64,000 nt of DNA from Antitrichia curtipendula (taxonomy: Eukaryota > Streptophyta > Bryopsida > Hypnales > Leucodontaceae): contig OX579636.1 in assembly GCA_951230915.1 (NCBI GenBank), forward strand, positions 10,059,001 to 10,123,000, written 5' to 3'. The notes under the pieces are model-generated. The model was not told the origin of the DNA. It saw only the letters and a list, made by a program, of their open reading frames with translations, and made no database searches. A program made the translations under genes and the position numbers. Of this stretch, positions 1-17,690 are shown piece after piece (within the stretch, counting starts at the first letter, position 1; each line of letters opens with the position of its first letter).

Positions 1-161
1 GAATAGAAAAATCATAATCATTATTTTCAAAATCAGATTTTTTATGCTAAAACTAAACTTCGAAAATAAATAACGACTGAAAATAGAAACTTGGTAAGTT
101 TTATTTAACTTCAAAGTATTGTTGACACCGGAATTCGGTGCCTTGGGAATTTAGAGGTTAA
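1..161 (+). mobile_element. TTAA MITE, family A, right-end portion
   Basis: This is the right-hand part of a family A element cut by the window edge. It matches the last 160 bases or so of the complete copy at 58265-58921: the stretch with ATCTTGAATAG-like sequence, TTTTATTTAACTTCAAA, a GGTGCC motif and a terminal TTTAGAGGTTAA. The closing TTAA is at 158-161. It has no coding capacity. A second, oppositely oriented A copy lies on the far side of the SUMO gene. Confidence 0.8.
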
Positions 162-480
162 TTTTGACTTGACACCGTGGTAATAGGGCACAGTCCTTTC
201 AGGGTTAAGTCAGGATTAAGTGACTTCAACAGACTAATTTTACAGATTAGGAGGGAGATTAGTGAGAAAGGGTTCCATCGACACATCTTAAGCTTTTTTG
301 CGGAGCGAACACGACCTCGCCCGCTTCACCTGGCCTGAAGCTTTAGGGCTTCGTTGCTGTCGTCGTCTCCAGCTCCGGCCTTTCCTTTTGTCGCTTCGTC
401 AGTTTTGTCTGTGCAGCTTCTGCTCTTTCTCTCACATTTAGTCTGCTTGTTGCTGCGCTTTGGAGTGAACGCTTTGAGCG
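162..480 (+). promoter_or_regulatory. SUMO upstream region and 5' leader
   Basis: This is the proximal upstream region of the SUMO gene. From about 295 the composition shifts from AT-rich to GC- and pyrimidine-rich, with repeated CTTC, GTCGTC and TCTCC runs typical of plant 5' leaders. There is no ATG between about 290 and the start codon at 481, so a leader starting there would have no upstream ORF. No clear TATA box was found. At 191-208 a motif CAGTCCTTTCAGGGTTAA resembles a decayed TTAA-element end, so the distal promoter may include old transposon sequence. The transcription start is not determinable from sequence. Confidence 0.5.
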
Positions 481-1381
481 ATGGCGGGGGTGGAAGACTC
501 CAGCACGCCGGCTTCTGCAACACAGCCGGACGAGAAGAAGCCCCTCGACGGGGCAGGCCAGCACATCAACCTCAAGGTCAAGGGCCAGGTTAGTGGGGAA
601 GCCCCGGAGGCGCCGTTCTACGTTTCTCCTCGTTTTGTTGGTGGCATTTTATGCGGCTTCTTTGCGATTTTTTTTAAACAAAAAACGTTTAGAATGAGGC
701 CGTGCAAGTCTAGGTTATTTGAAGTATCTTACCTTGCTGTTTGAGGAAGTCTGTGCGAAAGAACCGAAGAAGCATTTTTCGTGGCAAGCTCAGAATTCTC
801 TTGATGAGTGTAATGTGGTGTGTGCGTGGAAACCCTTAGCATGAGAGACTCCATGTTCTTGCCATGCATTTCATTTTTGTGCAGGGTAGAGTACTGTGCA
901 GGAGAGACCCCGTGTGTGTTGTATGGAGAAAATGTACCCGGTTTTAACTTTTCAGGGGTAGAGTTCACTCGTAGTGAAATATTCTGTGAGCTCAGAGTGG
1001 GAGGTGGAGTCCGCAGGATGGCGGGGAGGTGTTCTTCAGGATCAAAAGCACGGCCACATTGCGCAAGCTGATGAATGCTTATTGTGACCGCCAGTCTGTA
1101 GACCCGTCGTCGATTGCGTTTCTGTTTGACGGCCGTCGTCTCCGAGCTGATCAGACTCCTGCCGAGGTCTTCTTCCCTTCCCTTTGTGTGCATGATGGGT
1201 TTTTAGCGCAGGTTTTGGACAGCTTCTCACACATTTTTAGGCTTGTCATTGGGAGTGCAATGTTTGTTTTTCGTTTTTTTCTGATGGAATGGGAACCGAC
1301 ACTAATGTGCAGCTCGACATGGAAGACGGTGATGAGATTGATGCCATGCTGCACCAAACAGGTGGCGCATGCTGCTGCTGA
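481..1381 (+). CDS. SUMO: SUMO (small ubiquitin-like modifier), 3 exons
   Basis: Exons are 481-588, 1017-1166 and 1313-1381. Introns of 428 and 146 nt have GT-AG borders and both are phase 0. The product is 108 aa. Residues 25-36 (HINLKVKGQ) and 37-104 form the beta-grasp fold, with the nearly invariant plant blocks [12 protein letters not shown] (54-65), FLFDGRRLR (71-79) and [16 protein letters not shown] (89-104). SUMO is conjugated to lysines by the SAE1/2-SCE1 pathway, mainly in the nucleus. Proteases of the ULP type must cut after Gly104, removing the tail Ala-Cys-Cys-Cys. The N-terminal arm (1-24) has no psi-K-x-E site, so chain formation through a consensus lysine is not predicted. 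The start ATG has a good context (GCGATGGCG) and none precedes it in the leader. Length and core match plant SUMO1 (about 100 aa). Confidence 0.97.
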
Positions 1382-2414
1382 TACCTGAACATGCTGTACA
1401 CTAAACGGGCACCATCAGATTTCTGAAGCTCTGTTGTTATGCACATAACGAACACTTGTCGCTTGGATCTGTCGCAGTTGCGGATAGTCTTTTTTCGCTT
1501 GTTTTAACTTCCTGCTAGGAAAAATGGAAATGGCATGAGCAGGGATATTTCGGTACATAGGAGGGATGTAGAAAGAGAAGCCGCGTACTCCTCTGAGCTC
1601 TCCAGTATGACCTTTACTTTCTTTTTTCAATGGGCTCAGGGATGGAACTGCAGGGTTTTGCTGTAGGTGGTTTTTCCCGTTCCAAGGTGAACTGCGACAT
1701 GACGTAGTTACATTACAGAAACTTGAAGTAATCTTCCCGTGACCACGATGTGTCCATGAATTTTTTTAACTGATAACTTGAGTGTCACGTAACATTCAGG
1801 GACAGATTGCCGGCCGTGATTAGTGATGCGAATATCCTCTTGTCGCTTATCTAACTTCTTTAACTGGGTTTCTAGGTCGGTTGGATATTGTCTCTTCTCT
1901 GGTGGCTGCTCTTGTATCAAAAGTATTGCTATCATACTGCCACTTGTGTCGACGAGTGGACCTCATTCAAAGGGCATCTTTGATGGCATTTTCTTGAGAG
2001 ATTTGCATGTCCCATGTTTTAGAGTTAGGAATCGAGTTTCTGGTTGTTGTTGTGGGATCAGTTTCCGATGCTACAGGTCGTATAACAATGCTTCATTTTC
2101 ATACGGTATACTTTTTTGAACCTCATACCTCTTATCCCGAGGATAACTTTTCTTGAGACTTAATTGTCCCATGAGAGGATTGAGCTCGTCTTTTGAAGAT
2201 CGCTGCTGGAGTTCGGAAGTTTCAATCTCATTTTTCCCATGGCATTGTTTTATGTACCGGATGTGTTGAGGTAGCTACTTCCAATTCGTCTCAACTTTTG
2301 CATTGTGATGTTTATCAGGGCCCACCTGCCATTCACGGAATGTCAACATCATTCAGTTGTTCTGAACTCGAGATTCTTAACTTAGACCGTCAGGGATTTG
2401 ATCGCTTCTCCTCT
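1382..2414 (+). other. SUMO 3' flank
   Basis: This is the sequence between the SUMO stop codon and the next transposon. It is moderately GC (gene-like), so part of it is probably 3' UTR. No canonical AATAAA signal is convincing. Open frames at 1823-2119 and 2193-2429 have no recognisable motif and no codon bias, and are not called as genes. Confidence 0.4.
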
Positions 2415-3010
2415 TTAACCCCAAAATGACCCTCAGGACAGAATGTGTCCTCGACCAATTTTTGAAGTTAAATAAAACCTTACCAAATTACTATTTTTAG
2501 TAGTTTATATATGTACGGAGTATAATTTTATTTTTGAAGTTTAGTTTTAGCTTCAACAATCTGATTTTGAAAATGATTGATTATGATTTTTCTATTCAAG
2601 ATTTTGGGCATGGGTGTCTAGTGCAATCTTGACTTTTTGTAGTGTTGAGGGCTCTTAGGAATGAGCCTCAAATACACTAGATCTTTGAGAAAAAATCACA
2701 TTAGAAATTCATTTAAAGAAAATGTAGAGTAGATTTTGAGAAGTCATAAATTGATTGGGATTTTGTATGTTAAGGTCCTTTAACCTTTTTAACTTTTTTT
2801 TGGTGACCAACTTTTTAGATCTGACATGTAAAAAGAGGATTGAAAGACTTCAAATCATTTTTACAATTTTAACACCCTCATGTTAAAACATTATAATCTT
2901 TCAATCCATAAGAGACATTGTTGTGTTTTCTTTTCGAGTGTGATCTCTAACATGTCTAATTTGATTTTGTGTGATTACAGTTCAAAAATAATTGAATAAT
3001 AGTAATGACA
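2415..3010 (-). mobile_element. TTAA MITE, family A, inverted copy
   Basis: Reverse-complement family A copy. It starts with TTAA at 2415-2418 followed by CCCCAAAATGACCC, then TTGAAGTTAAATAAAACC, the TTTCTATTCAAGATTTTG block and the TCTTTCAATCCATAAG block. All of these occur in the opposite orientation in the full copy at 58265-58921. The other terminal inverted repeat is missing, because element J begins soon after. With the copy ending at 161 it brackets the SUMO gene symmetrically. Confidence 0.8.
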
Positions 3011-3076
3011 CCCTATGTTTCTCTTAAAATTCTCAATATTCACATGTGCTACAAACATCACGTTTGGATATGTGTT

Positions 3077-3604
3077 AAGGTAGGTGGCTTAAAAAGTGAC
3101 ACTTTAAGGGCTGTCGAACATTTTTGATGGTTTTCAGATGCCCCCAAATGTTTTCCTTTATTTTTTACTTGAAGAAGAATTGATGTGGAATGTAATACAA
3201 GTGGTTTCATATTTTTTGAGGAATTTATGAATTCAATTCGTAAGTGACTTGTGAATTTTCAAAGAATTCTGCCATAGGCACCTATTTGTGATCTAGGTCT
3301 TAGGTTTGGAAAAAAATATGGCTTGACCAAAATACACAAGGTTCCTAAATATGACCCTTACTAAACTTAAATGGGTCCTACATTCTTTTATATTAGTAAG
3401 AAGGCAATTGGGCAATCAGTTTCCCATTTAGAAAAATGGAAATATTGTGGATTTGAAATGGACCCTCCCTGACTTTTATTCATAGACTATCCTTAATTAT
3501 GCAACACTATACACTAAAAGAAGTTGGCAGTCCACTTTAAAACCAATTTGTTTCCTATAGGATTGTCTCAAGAAGAGGGTCACATTTCTAGCCACCTACC
3601 TTAC
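3077..3604. mobile_element. Element J, unclassified DNA transposon with GGTAGGTGGCT termini
   Basis: A segment of about 530 bp bounded by an inverted repeat: GGTAGGTGGCTTAAAAAGTG on the left and, in reverse complement on the right, GGTAGGTGGCTAGAAATGTG. The interior (about 3140-3330, with CATAGGCACCTATTTGTGA) is found again at about 58965-59110. No ORF is present. The target duplication is unclear, so the superfamily is not assigned. Confidence 0.55.
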
Positions 3605-3849
3605 TAAGTTACTGAACTATTGATAAGGTAATCCCTAGCATTCGACAAAGCAATAATATACAACAATCTCTGGTGATACTTTATGATATTCATGAGATTA
3701 TCCAAATTGAATAAACTTTGGATGATTGTATTTTGAATTAAGCCTTCAAAAAGAGGGGTTGAGCCCCTAAATCCTGTATCTCATTCTTGAATACCGGAAG
3801 TACATCAAAGAGAAGCTTGTGAACATTATAATAATTGTAATAATTTTTT

Positions 3850-4400
3850 TGATTTCTAACCATACAAATTCAAACTAGAGACGTTAGAGATCGCGTGGGA
3901 AAAGAAACCACAATAATATTACTTATGGATTGAAAGATTATAATGTTTGATCATGAGACCATAATTGAAAGTGATTTAAAGTCTTTCAATCCTCTTTTCA
4001 CATATGAAGTCTAAAAAATAGTCACCAAAAGAATATGAGGTTAAAGGGTATAACATGCATATCTTCAATCAATTTATGGCTTCTCAAAATCTACTTTATA
4101 ATTTTTTTTAAATGAATATGTAGTGTGATTTTTTCTCCAAGATCTAGTGTATTTGAAGCTCATTTTCAAGAGCCCTCAACACTAAAAAATCAAGATTTGC
4201 AATGGACACTCTTGTACAAAATCTTGAATAGAAAAATCATACTCATTCATTTTCAAAATCAAAATTTTGATGCTAAAATAAGACTTCAATAAGAATTTTT
4301 CAAAAATATAAACTATTAAAACATAAATTTGATTAGGTTCTATTTAACTTCAAAGTATTATGAGCATTAGAGTCTTATGCCTCAAGCATTTAGGAATTAA
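3850..4400 (+). mobile_element. TTAA MITE, family A, 5'-truncated
   Basis: Forward family A copy lacking the left end. It aligns with the complete copy from the AGAGATC...GGAAAAGAAA block through GATTGAAAGATTATAATG to the right terminus, where GCATTTAGGAATTAA ends with TTAA at 4397-4400. It lies about 1.4 kb from the inverted A copy at 2415, with element J between them. Confidence 0.75.
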
Positions 4401-4932
4401 GATAGAGCACCCCATTCCCGACTCCTTTCCACTCTTGAGTCTTACTTTTTGGGATATTGGTGGACTTTCATCTCTTTGGATTTCTACTTTTTGAAGAATG
4501 TTTTTAGTACATGTCTAGGGACCCAAATATGTATCTACTATCCTTTTACTTCAAATATTTAGAAAAAATTCAGAAAAAAATATTGAAGACACTTGATAAT
4601 AATAATAAGAAAATAGCCTAATCAACAAAAATTAATCAATTATGACACTTGATAATAATAATAAGAAAAAAATAATTTTTCAAAAGGATTGGGAATAGAT
4701 TATGTTACCTTTGCATCCATTTTTTCATTTTTTTTCATTGATAGAGTGGCTTGCACTTTAGAATGCATGCAAATAGGGAAAGAAAGTCCTTCTAGTGTAT
4801 ACAATGATCATGTCCACAAAGGTAAAAAGCAGGAATAAGATAAGGAATCTTTTTGAAAGCAATTAGGAAGTCATTATTGGTCATTGAAATTGTCAACTAG
4901 ACATCCTATCAACTTTGGTAATTTCATGTGTT
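4401..4932. other. AT-rich spacer with a short direct repeat
   Basis: No gene is seen. A 26-base block starting GACACTTGATAATAATAATA occurs at about 4588 and again at about 4644, a 56-base direct duplication. The rest is AT-rich sequence without a recognised element boundary. Confidence 0.4.
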
Positions 4933-5834
4933 TTAATCCCTTGAGTCCCAAGGCCTTTTTTTCATCAAAAAGCACTCAAAAATTGCCAATTCTATTGCAA
5001 GGAGCAAAACCAGTTTTACATATGTATTTTGTGCATATCCAATTGTAGGAGCTTGCACTAGATTTGTAGAAGAATGTGTAGAAGAAATTTTAGTAACTTA
5101 AACCACATAGATTGCAAGATATTTGCATATAAAGTAAAGAAAACAAGTTGATTTGCACCTCATTTGATTAGATATTTTGGCTTTGAATCTCCTTAACTTA
5201 AAAAATTTTGCACTATACAATTAAAATTTTATTTTCTATGTTGAAGAATTGAATTGAGAGCTTAAGAAAATAAATTGAAAAAACAGCTTGATTTTCATTC
5301 TTAAGAAAGTTCATATATATAGAAGTGAATACAAAATAAAATGAATGACTAAATTGTTAATAGTTCTCAAATAGAGTTGAAATGCACTAATTACATTGGT
5401 GAAATTGTTTTGGAAAGCGAATAATTCATTTGAAACCTTTTTTTTGAAAAATTGAGCTCCAAAATGAATCTAGTAAGCTATTTCTTGAAGTAGATACTTT
5501 TATTGCCAAAAAAATAAGGTTTCTCATTACTATCCCAAATGGAATGAATAAAAGCTTTCCATCTAGATAAAACTATTTTCTATGGAAAAAAAACTAAAAT
5601 TATTTTGAATTTTTGTGATTATTTTATACTTCTAAGAAATTGCTTTTTGAACTTAAGATGGCATAACTTTTGTTCTAGTCACTGATTGAAATAAAAATTA
5701 TATCTTTAGAAAACTAACATGTTTGTCTATCTTCATAAAGAATTCAAAAAATCACCTCAAAAATTGAGGTCATAGAAACCTACCCAAACCTTTATGTGCC
5801 CCCAAAAGGAGATACTAAGAACTTCAAAGGTATA
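4933..5834 (+). mobile_element. TTAA MITE, family B
   Basis: About 0.9 kb, starting TTAATCCCTTGAGTCCCAAG and ending near a decayed GGTATAA. The body follows the B order: CAAAAATTGCC, the AGATTGCAAGATATTTGCAT core, GATTTTGGCTTTGAATC, a CATAACTTTTGTTC block, ATTGAAATAAAAATTATAT and TTGAGGTCATAGAAACCTACCC. The same order is found at 23176-24087 and 25092-26018. Both ends are mutated, so this is an old copy. Confidence 0.75.
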
Positions 5835-7176
5835 ATGGGCATTATCTTGATTGTTGGTTTCATGTACAATTTATAGTTGGTTCAAAAATTGTTATTGATA
5901 TTGAGAAATCCATTTACTTAGTTAAAATTCTACTTGCAAAATAAAAACACCCACTAAATCCCACATTGATTGGTCAAATCAATTATATATTATATACCTA
6001 GCAACTAATCTCCCTTCATGCACATTTAATATTGTATCCTTCTCCAAAGATAAAGTAAAAAATATTTGTATGCTCATCTCCAAAAACATCTATCATCAGT
6101 AAAATTGTAGCCAAAAATAAATCCAACCTATGCATAATATTGATATAGAAAATTTCATCAACTTGTGCCTTAACCACATTTTATCAATAAATATTGAATT
6201 CAAAAATTGAAAATTCCTTCTAAAACTCATTGTAAAGTTCTATAAGAGCTTGTTGTATACTTTGAAATTGATAATTCCTTAATCCTCTTGCAAGATCTTT
6301 CTGCAAAACTTTAGAAGGAAAAACTACATATATAAATTTCCTTAAATTTTTGTACAATTGCATTTGCCCTCTTTTTCAATTGTAATTTTTTTGTAATAAC
6401 AACAAACTCAAGGACAATTGTATATAAAATAACATCTTTGAGTTGTCTTCTCACAAAATTTGAGCTTAGGTCCCACCTATGCAATTTTTGGTTACAAAGT
6501 AGAATGGTTGAAGTTTTTTAGCATCACTTGAGTGGAATGTAAACTTAATACCCTTCTTTTAACTTTGGAGTTTTGTAAGTGGGATCAAATTAAACTCCAA
6601 ATTATTGAGAAGAAATCTCAATGAAATCAAATTGCAGTGAAACAATCTAGTTTAAGTTTTTGTCATTCCAAAAAGTGCTTCAAGTTTATATGAATTCAAG
6701 TGCAATTTGAATAAGAATTAAAAAGGGAACCAAATGGAAAGTCATATGTCATAATTCACCCCTTTAGTGTCTAAATTTTCTTAGAATATTGGCATACCTT
6801 TGTTTAGGCCTTTGTATAAATAAATTATTTACCTCAATTTCATTGGTCACAATCAAAGGTTATTTTTAGAAAATACAAGAATTATTTTGAAAGAGTGCAA
6901 AGGTAATTGAACAAAATATCATCTTAATGTATCATATTCATCATCCAAAATATAGACTTATAGGCGTTTTAGAACATTGTTCATCAAATAGAATGGATCT
7001 CCAAAGCAATACTGAAGAGAAAAGAGTAGAAGAAAAATTATGGAATTAAATACTCTATTGTAAGCTATGGAAATCAAGCCACTTCACCATTAAGAGTTAT
7101 CTAAGATACTTAAATTCTCTTCAAGTTAAAAGGGCCCTTTATAATACCTTGCATTTTTGGCATAAATAAAATATCT
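5835..7176. other. AT-rich spacer
   Basis: About 1.3 kb of AT-rich sequence. I see no ORF of interest, no RNA gene and no clear transposon end. Confidence 0.3.
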
Positions 7177-8732
7177 TTATTCCTTTACCAAAACATGGTA
7201 CACGTGTCTTTGTGATTGGTTTAGGTCAATATTAACCTTCCAAAATCTAAAGTGGAAATACAATTCCATCACTTCCATGTTGGTTTCTATTCTTTTTTGA
7301 AATTTTGAAAAAAATCAAATATTAAGTTTTTCATTGCAACTACACTCTCTATGTGTTAGAATACAAATTTCAAATATTATGCATATTTTACTCATATATA
7401 TTTTTTTAATGTTTTATAGTTTAAATTATAAATTTTATTTTTCATTCTAACTTTCATTTCAAATTCAAATTCAAATTCAAATAATATATACTATAAAATC
7501 TATAATTTAATTTTTTTGTTTATTTTTTAGAATCACAATGATTTGATTTTTTATTAAATTTTTTGAAAAAAACAAAAAGAATAAAAAATATGTTGTTTTA
7601 CAAGTGAAAAATATCAAAATTTTATATATCAATTATATACAAGGATATATTTAGCTTGATAGTGACATTTGACTTGATGGTCATTTGCAAATTGTTTTGG
7701 ATGTAAACTATAAATTATTAACTGATAAATTGTCTCACCAATTTTCGTTGCTATTTGTATTTTTTGAAAAAATTCAAACTAATTAGGTTGTTTTTGCTAT
7801 ATTTACTTATTTTTTATTTACAAAAATTATAAAAAATTATAATAATGGAAAATTTTCATTAAATCAATCAAATTTTTTTACCTTGATATCCAATCTATAA
7901 TATGACATACTAAAAATATAAGATTGATGTTTAAACACAATTTAACCCGTAAAAGATGAGATCCATTGCCCAATAGCCTATTAGATTGTGTTCAAATATC
8001 AATCCTATATTTTTATTACTTGAAACTATGAATTGTATATCATTGTGAGAAATCTCAATTTTTTTGTGAAAAATTGTAAATGTTATCATTTTTGTTACAA
8101 AAATTGAAAATAAATAAACAAAAATACCACAAACAATCCATAAAATTTCAAAAAATTTCAAGAGGTACAAATTGCAATACAAATTAGTGTAATTTTTTTT
8201 CAATTGTTTATTTTTATTTTTTACATCCAAAACAACCATAGAAAAGACCTTAAAGTCAAATTTGGCTATTAAACCAAATTTATCTTTTTATTTAATTGAT
8301 ACATAAATTTTTGATATTTTTTGCTAGTGGAAAAATACGTTTTCTATTTATGGTTTGTTTTTTCAAAAAAATTGATGGAAAAAATTTAAGGTGGAAATAA
8401 AATTATATATATCAATTATAATATATATTAGAATAATGCAGAGTTCTTACCATAAATGAAGTTTAGAATGAAAATTTTAATTTAAACTAAAAATTCATTT
8501 AAAAAAATATATATGAATGAAAAACACATCATATTGTGTCATCTAGATTTTAACTCATAAAGCTTGCAATTGCAATAATTCTTTTAATTTTTTGGAATTT
8601 TTCAAAACTTCAAGTTGAAGTAGAAAGAGATATTGTTTCATTTTCTTGGTTTAAATCAAATTCCAAAATGGTTATGTTGAAAATCAACCAAGGCGCATTC
8701 ACTTTTTGGATGCATGGACCTTTAGGGATTAA
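7177..8732. mobile_element. Element P, long foldback (hairpin) element with TTAA-type end
   Basis: The segment reads as a diverged inverted repeat of roughly 700-750 bp per arm around a centre near 7965. Matching arm blocks include ATTGTTTTGGATGTAAA (left, near 7692) against the reverse complement of TTTACATCCAAAACAACCA (near 8219), and AAAAATATAAGATTGATGTT against the reverse complement of CAATCCTATATTTTT beside the loop. Others lie around TTTAAATT and TCATTCTAA. The right end is GGACCTTTAGGGATTAA (TTAA 8729-8732); the left end is a decayed TTATTCCTTTACC at 7177. A transcript across it would form a long hairpin. No transposase was found. Confidence 0.65.
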
Positions 8733-9651
8733 AAGGCTAAATTTAGCTTAGACATGATGATTGACCATTTTGCAATGAATGAGGTGTTTGTAGGGGTTGA
8801 CCATGGGTTGCTCCAATGTTCAATTTATGTACAATGAACAGATTCATATTCTTGTTTCTTGCTTGTTGTTGCTTGGATGAAAGCCATCCTAATTTATGGA
8901 GATACTTTATGAAGTTCTTGTCGTGTCCATCAGTTGGATTTGGTGTTACTAGAGTACATATTTTTCTAAAATTACAAATGTAGAAGTATGTCAAGTGGTT
9001 GACCAAGCCAAAATTGCATTGACTCTAGTTAAAAATTGGATTCACAAAAATGAAGTCATAGATGTAAAGAACATAAAAAATTCACCATTCCAAAAAAATC
9101 ACCATGATAAGAGAACCTCCTTTCAAATCCAGTCCAACACGTTTTACTCCAAAAATTACAATATTTTGCTTGTAATCAAGTAAGGAATTTTATAATTTCC
9201 CTTCTAAAATTCATAAAAAATATTGGTGATAGCTTTGGTGAATCTAACATGAAATCTAAAATTCAAAACCTATAAAGTCCATTTTTTGTATTTATTCCAA
9301 ATAGTACTTTATAATAATTTTTTCCAAATCGACAATTCTGGAGAAGACTCTGTACGTTTCGGGGTTAAGGGTAAAATGCTACCTCTAATTTGTCCTCAAA
9401 TCAATTTTTTGAATTTCTTAAAATCTGTAGATGACGTTACAAATTCCGTAGATAGCCTTAAATCTAGGCCGCGGGGTTGCGCTTCTCTGTGATGAGATTT
9501 CTGTTTTGCGTATCTCTCAAGGAGTGTAGTGTGGTTGTTTCGAAATTAGGGACAGCCACAGCGGAGATTGTTATGCAGTACAAGACCGACGACCGAGGTG
9601 ATAAGGTTTCAGAGACGGAGGTGTAGCAAGAGATTTGAGCTTTTCGATACA
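8733..9651 (+). promoter_or_regulatory. Upstream region of the MYST acetyltransferase gene
   Basis: The sequence is AT-rich to about 9330 and then becomes GC-richer (from about 9460 it contains CCGCGG and many GACGACC/GGAG motifs), as expected for a promoter and 5' leader. An ATG at 9572 opens a 17-codon frame ending at 9625. No TATA box or intron in the leader could be defined. The transcription start is unknown. Confidence 0.4.
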
Positions 9652-9708
9652 ATGCGCATCGCAGCCATGGAAACGACTCGCTTTACCTGCAAACATTGGA
9701 GCGACTGA
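9652..9708 (+). promoter_or_regulatory. Candidate upstream ORF in the acetyltransferase leader
   Basis: ATG at 9652 and a second in-frame ATG at 9667 (context GCAGCCATGG, strong) open an 18-codon frame ending with TGA at 9706-9708, 15 nt before the main start at 9724. If transcription begins upstream, ribosomes should meet it first, and it could lower translation of the main frame. That it lies in the mature leader is inferred from composition only. Confidence 0.45.
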
Positions 9709-9723
9709 CGCAGTTTCCTAGCT

Positions 9724-16840
<7,117 letters not shown>

Positions 16841-17690
16841 ATATATGCTCGGTGAACTGCTGTTATCTTCAAGTTGAAGAATTTCTCTTGTGGCTATCCT
16901 GATGTTTTTTTCAGTGACAGATGCTTGTGCTGAGCTCTTGGTGAAATTATTTACTGTTGATAATCTTTTGAGATCTTCCATCATATATATTTCGGTGCAT
17001 TTTCATCAGTCTCCCGTTTATGATCTGCAAAGTTTTCCTACCGTTGGGCGGTAGATGGTATCAAGCAGAGCAAGCGGATTTAGAATTTGATTGATATATA
17101 TTGCGGAGTTCTTCAAATGTAGTTTTCGGAAATCACATGTTTATCGTGTTTGTTAGAGCCGGATGACATCCCTGGTACGCTGAGATGGATCAAACTCTTC
17201 ACTTCTGTAATGGATATTTTTTAAAGAATGATTAGAAGAATTGAGGTGCTCACATCAAAAAATTAGGGCATACTGGGGTTCGTTGCCTAAGTTGGCAAAA
17301 TGCTCATGTTGAGGGTGATTTGCTGCACCCCATGCACACACCCGGGTATTAGCAAAGCTATTTGTTTTGGGGACCCAAGCAGTTGAAATAAGGTACCCTA
17401 ATGTATGTTCGGTGAATAATTATGCCGAATTTGAAGCATGTGTGAATTTTGATAGATTTGCAGACCGATATCTGATAAACTAGGAATATTTTATTTAATG
17501 AATTTAACTCTTCACGAACTGGAAAATTTCAAAATCAGTAAATTTCCCAAAATGCCCCAAATGTCCAAAATTATGTTATGACCCGACATCAACTTGGCAT
17601 TCAGAGTTTTTTCTAAATCCACTTCTCTCTCTCCTAATCTTCCAATCCCAACCAAGTCATCTGAATGCTAAGTGACGAAGAGAGAAGTAG
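16841..17690 (+). other. 3' flank of the acetyltransferase gene
   Basis: Gene-like composition continues to about 17200, so the 3' UTR probably lies here, but no clear polyadenylation signal is assigned. From about 17200 on the sequence is AT-rich spacer. No further coding sequence is recognised. Confidence 0.4.

Noticed and set aside
331..350. TTTAGGGCTT as a telo-box in the SUMO leader
   Set aside because: Differs from the telo-box core (AAACCCTA or its complement) at a key position.
1823..2119. 98-codon frame downstream of SUMO
   Set aside because: No motif, Cys/Ser-rich by composition, and located in the probable 3' UTR or flank.
7931..8239. 102-codon minus-strand frame near the foldback centre
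   Set aside because: Low-complexity Lys/Asn/Ile/Phe content in AT-rich inverted repeat; no transposase motif.
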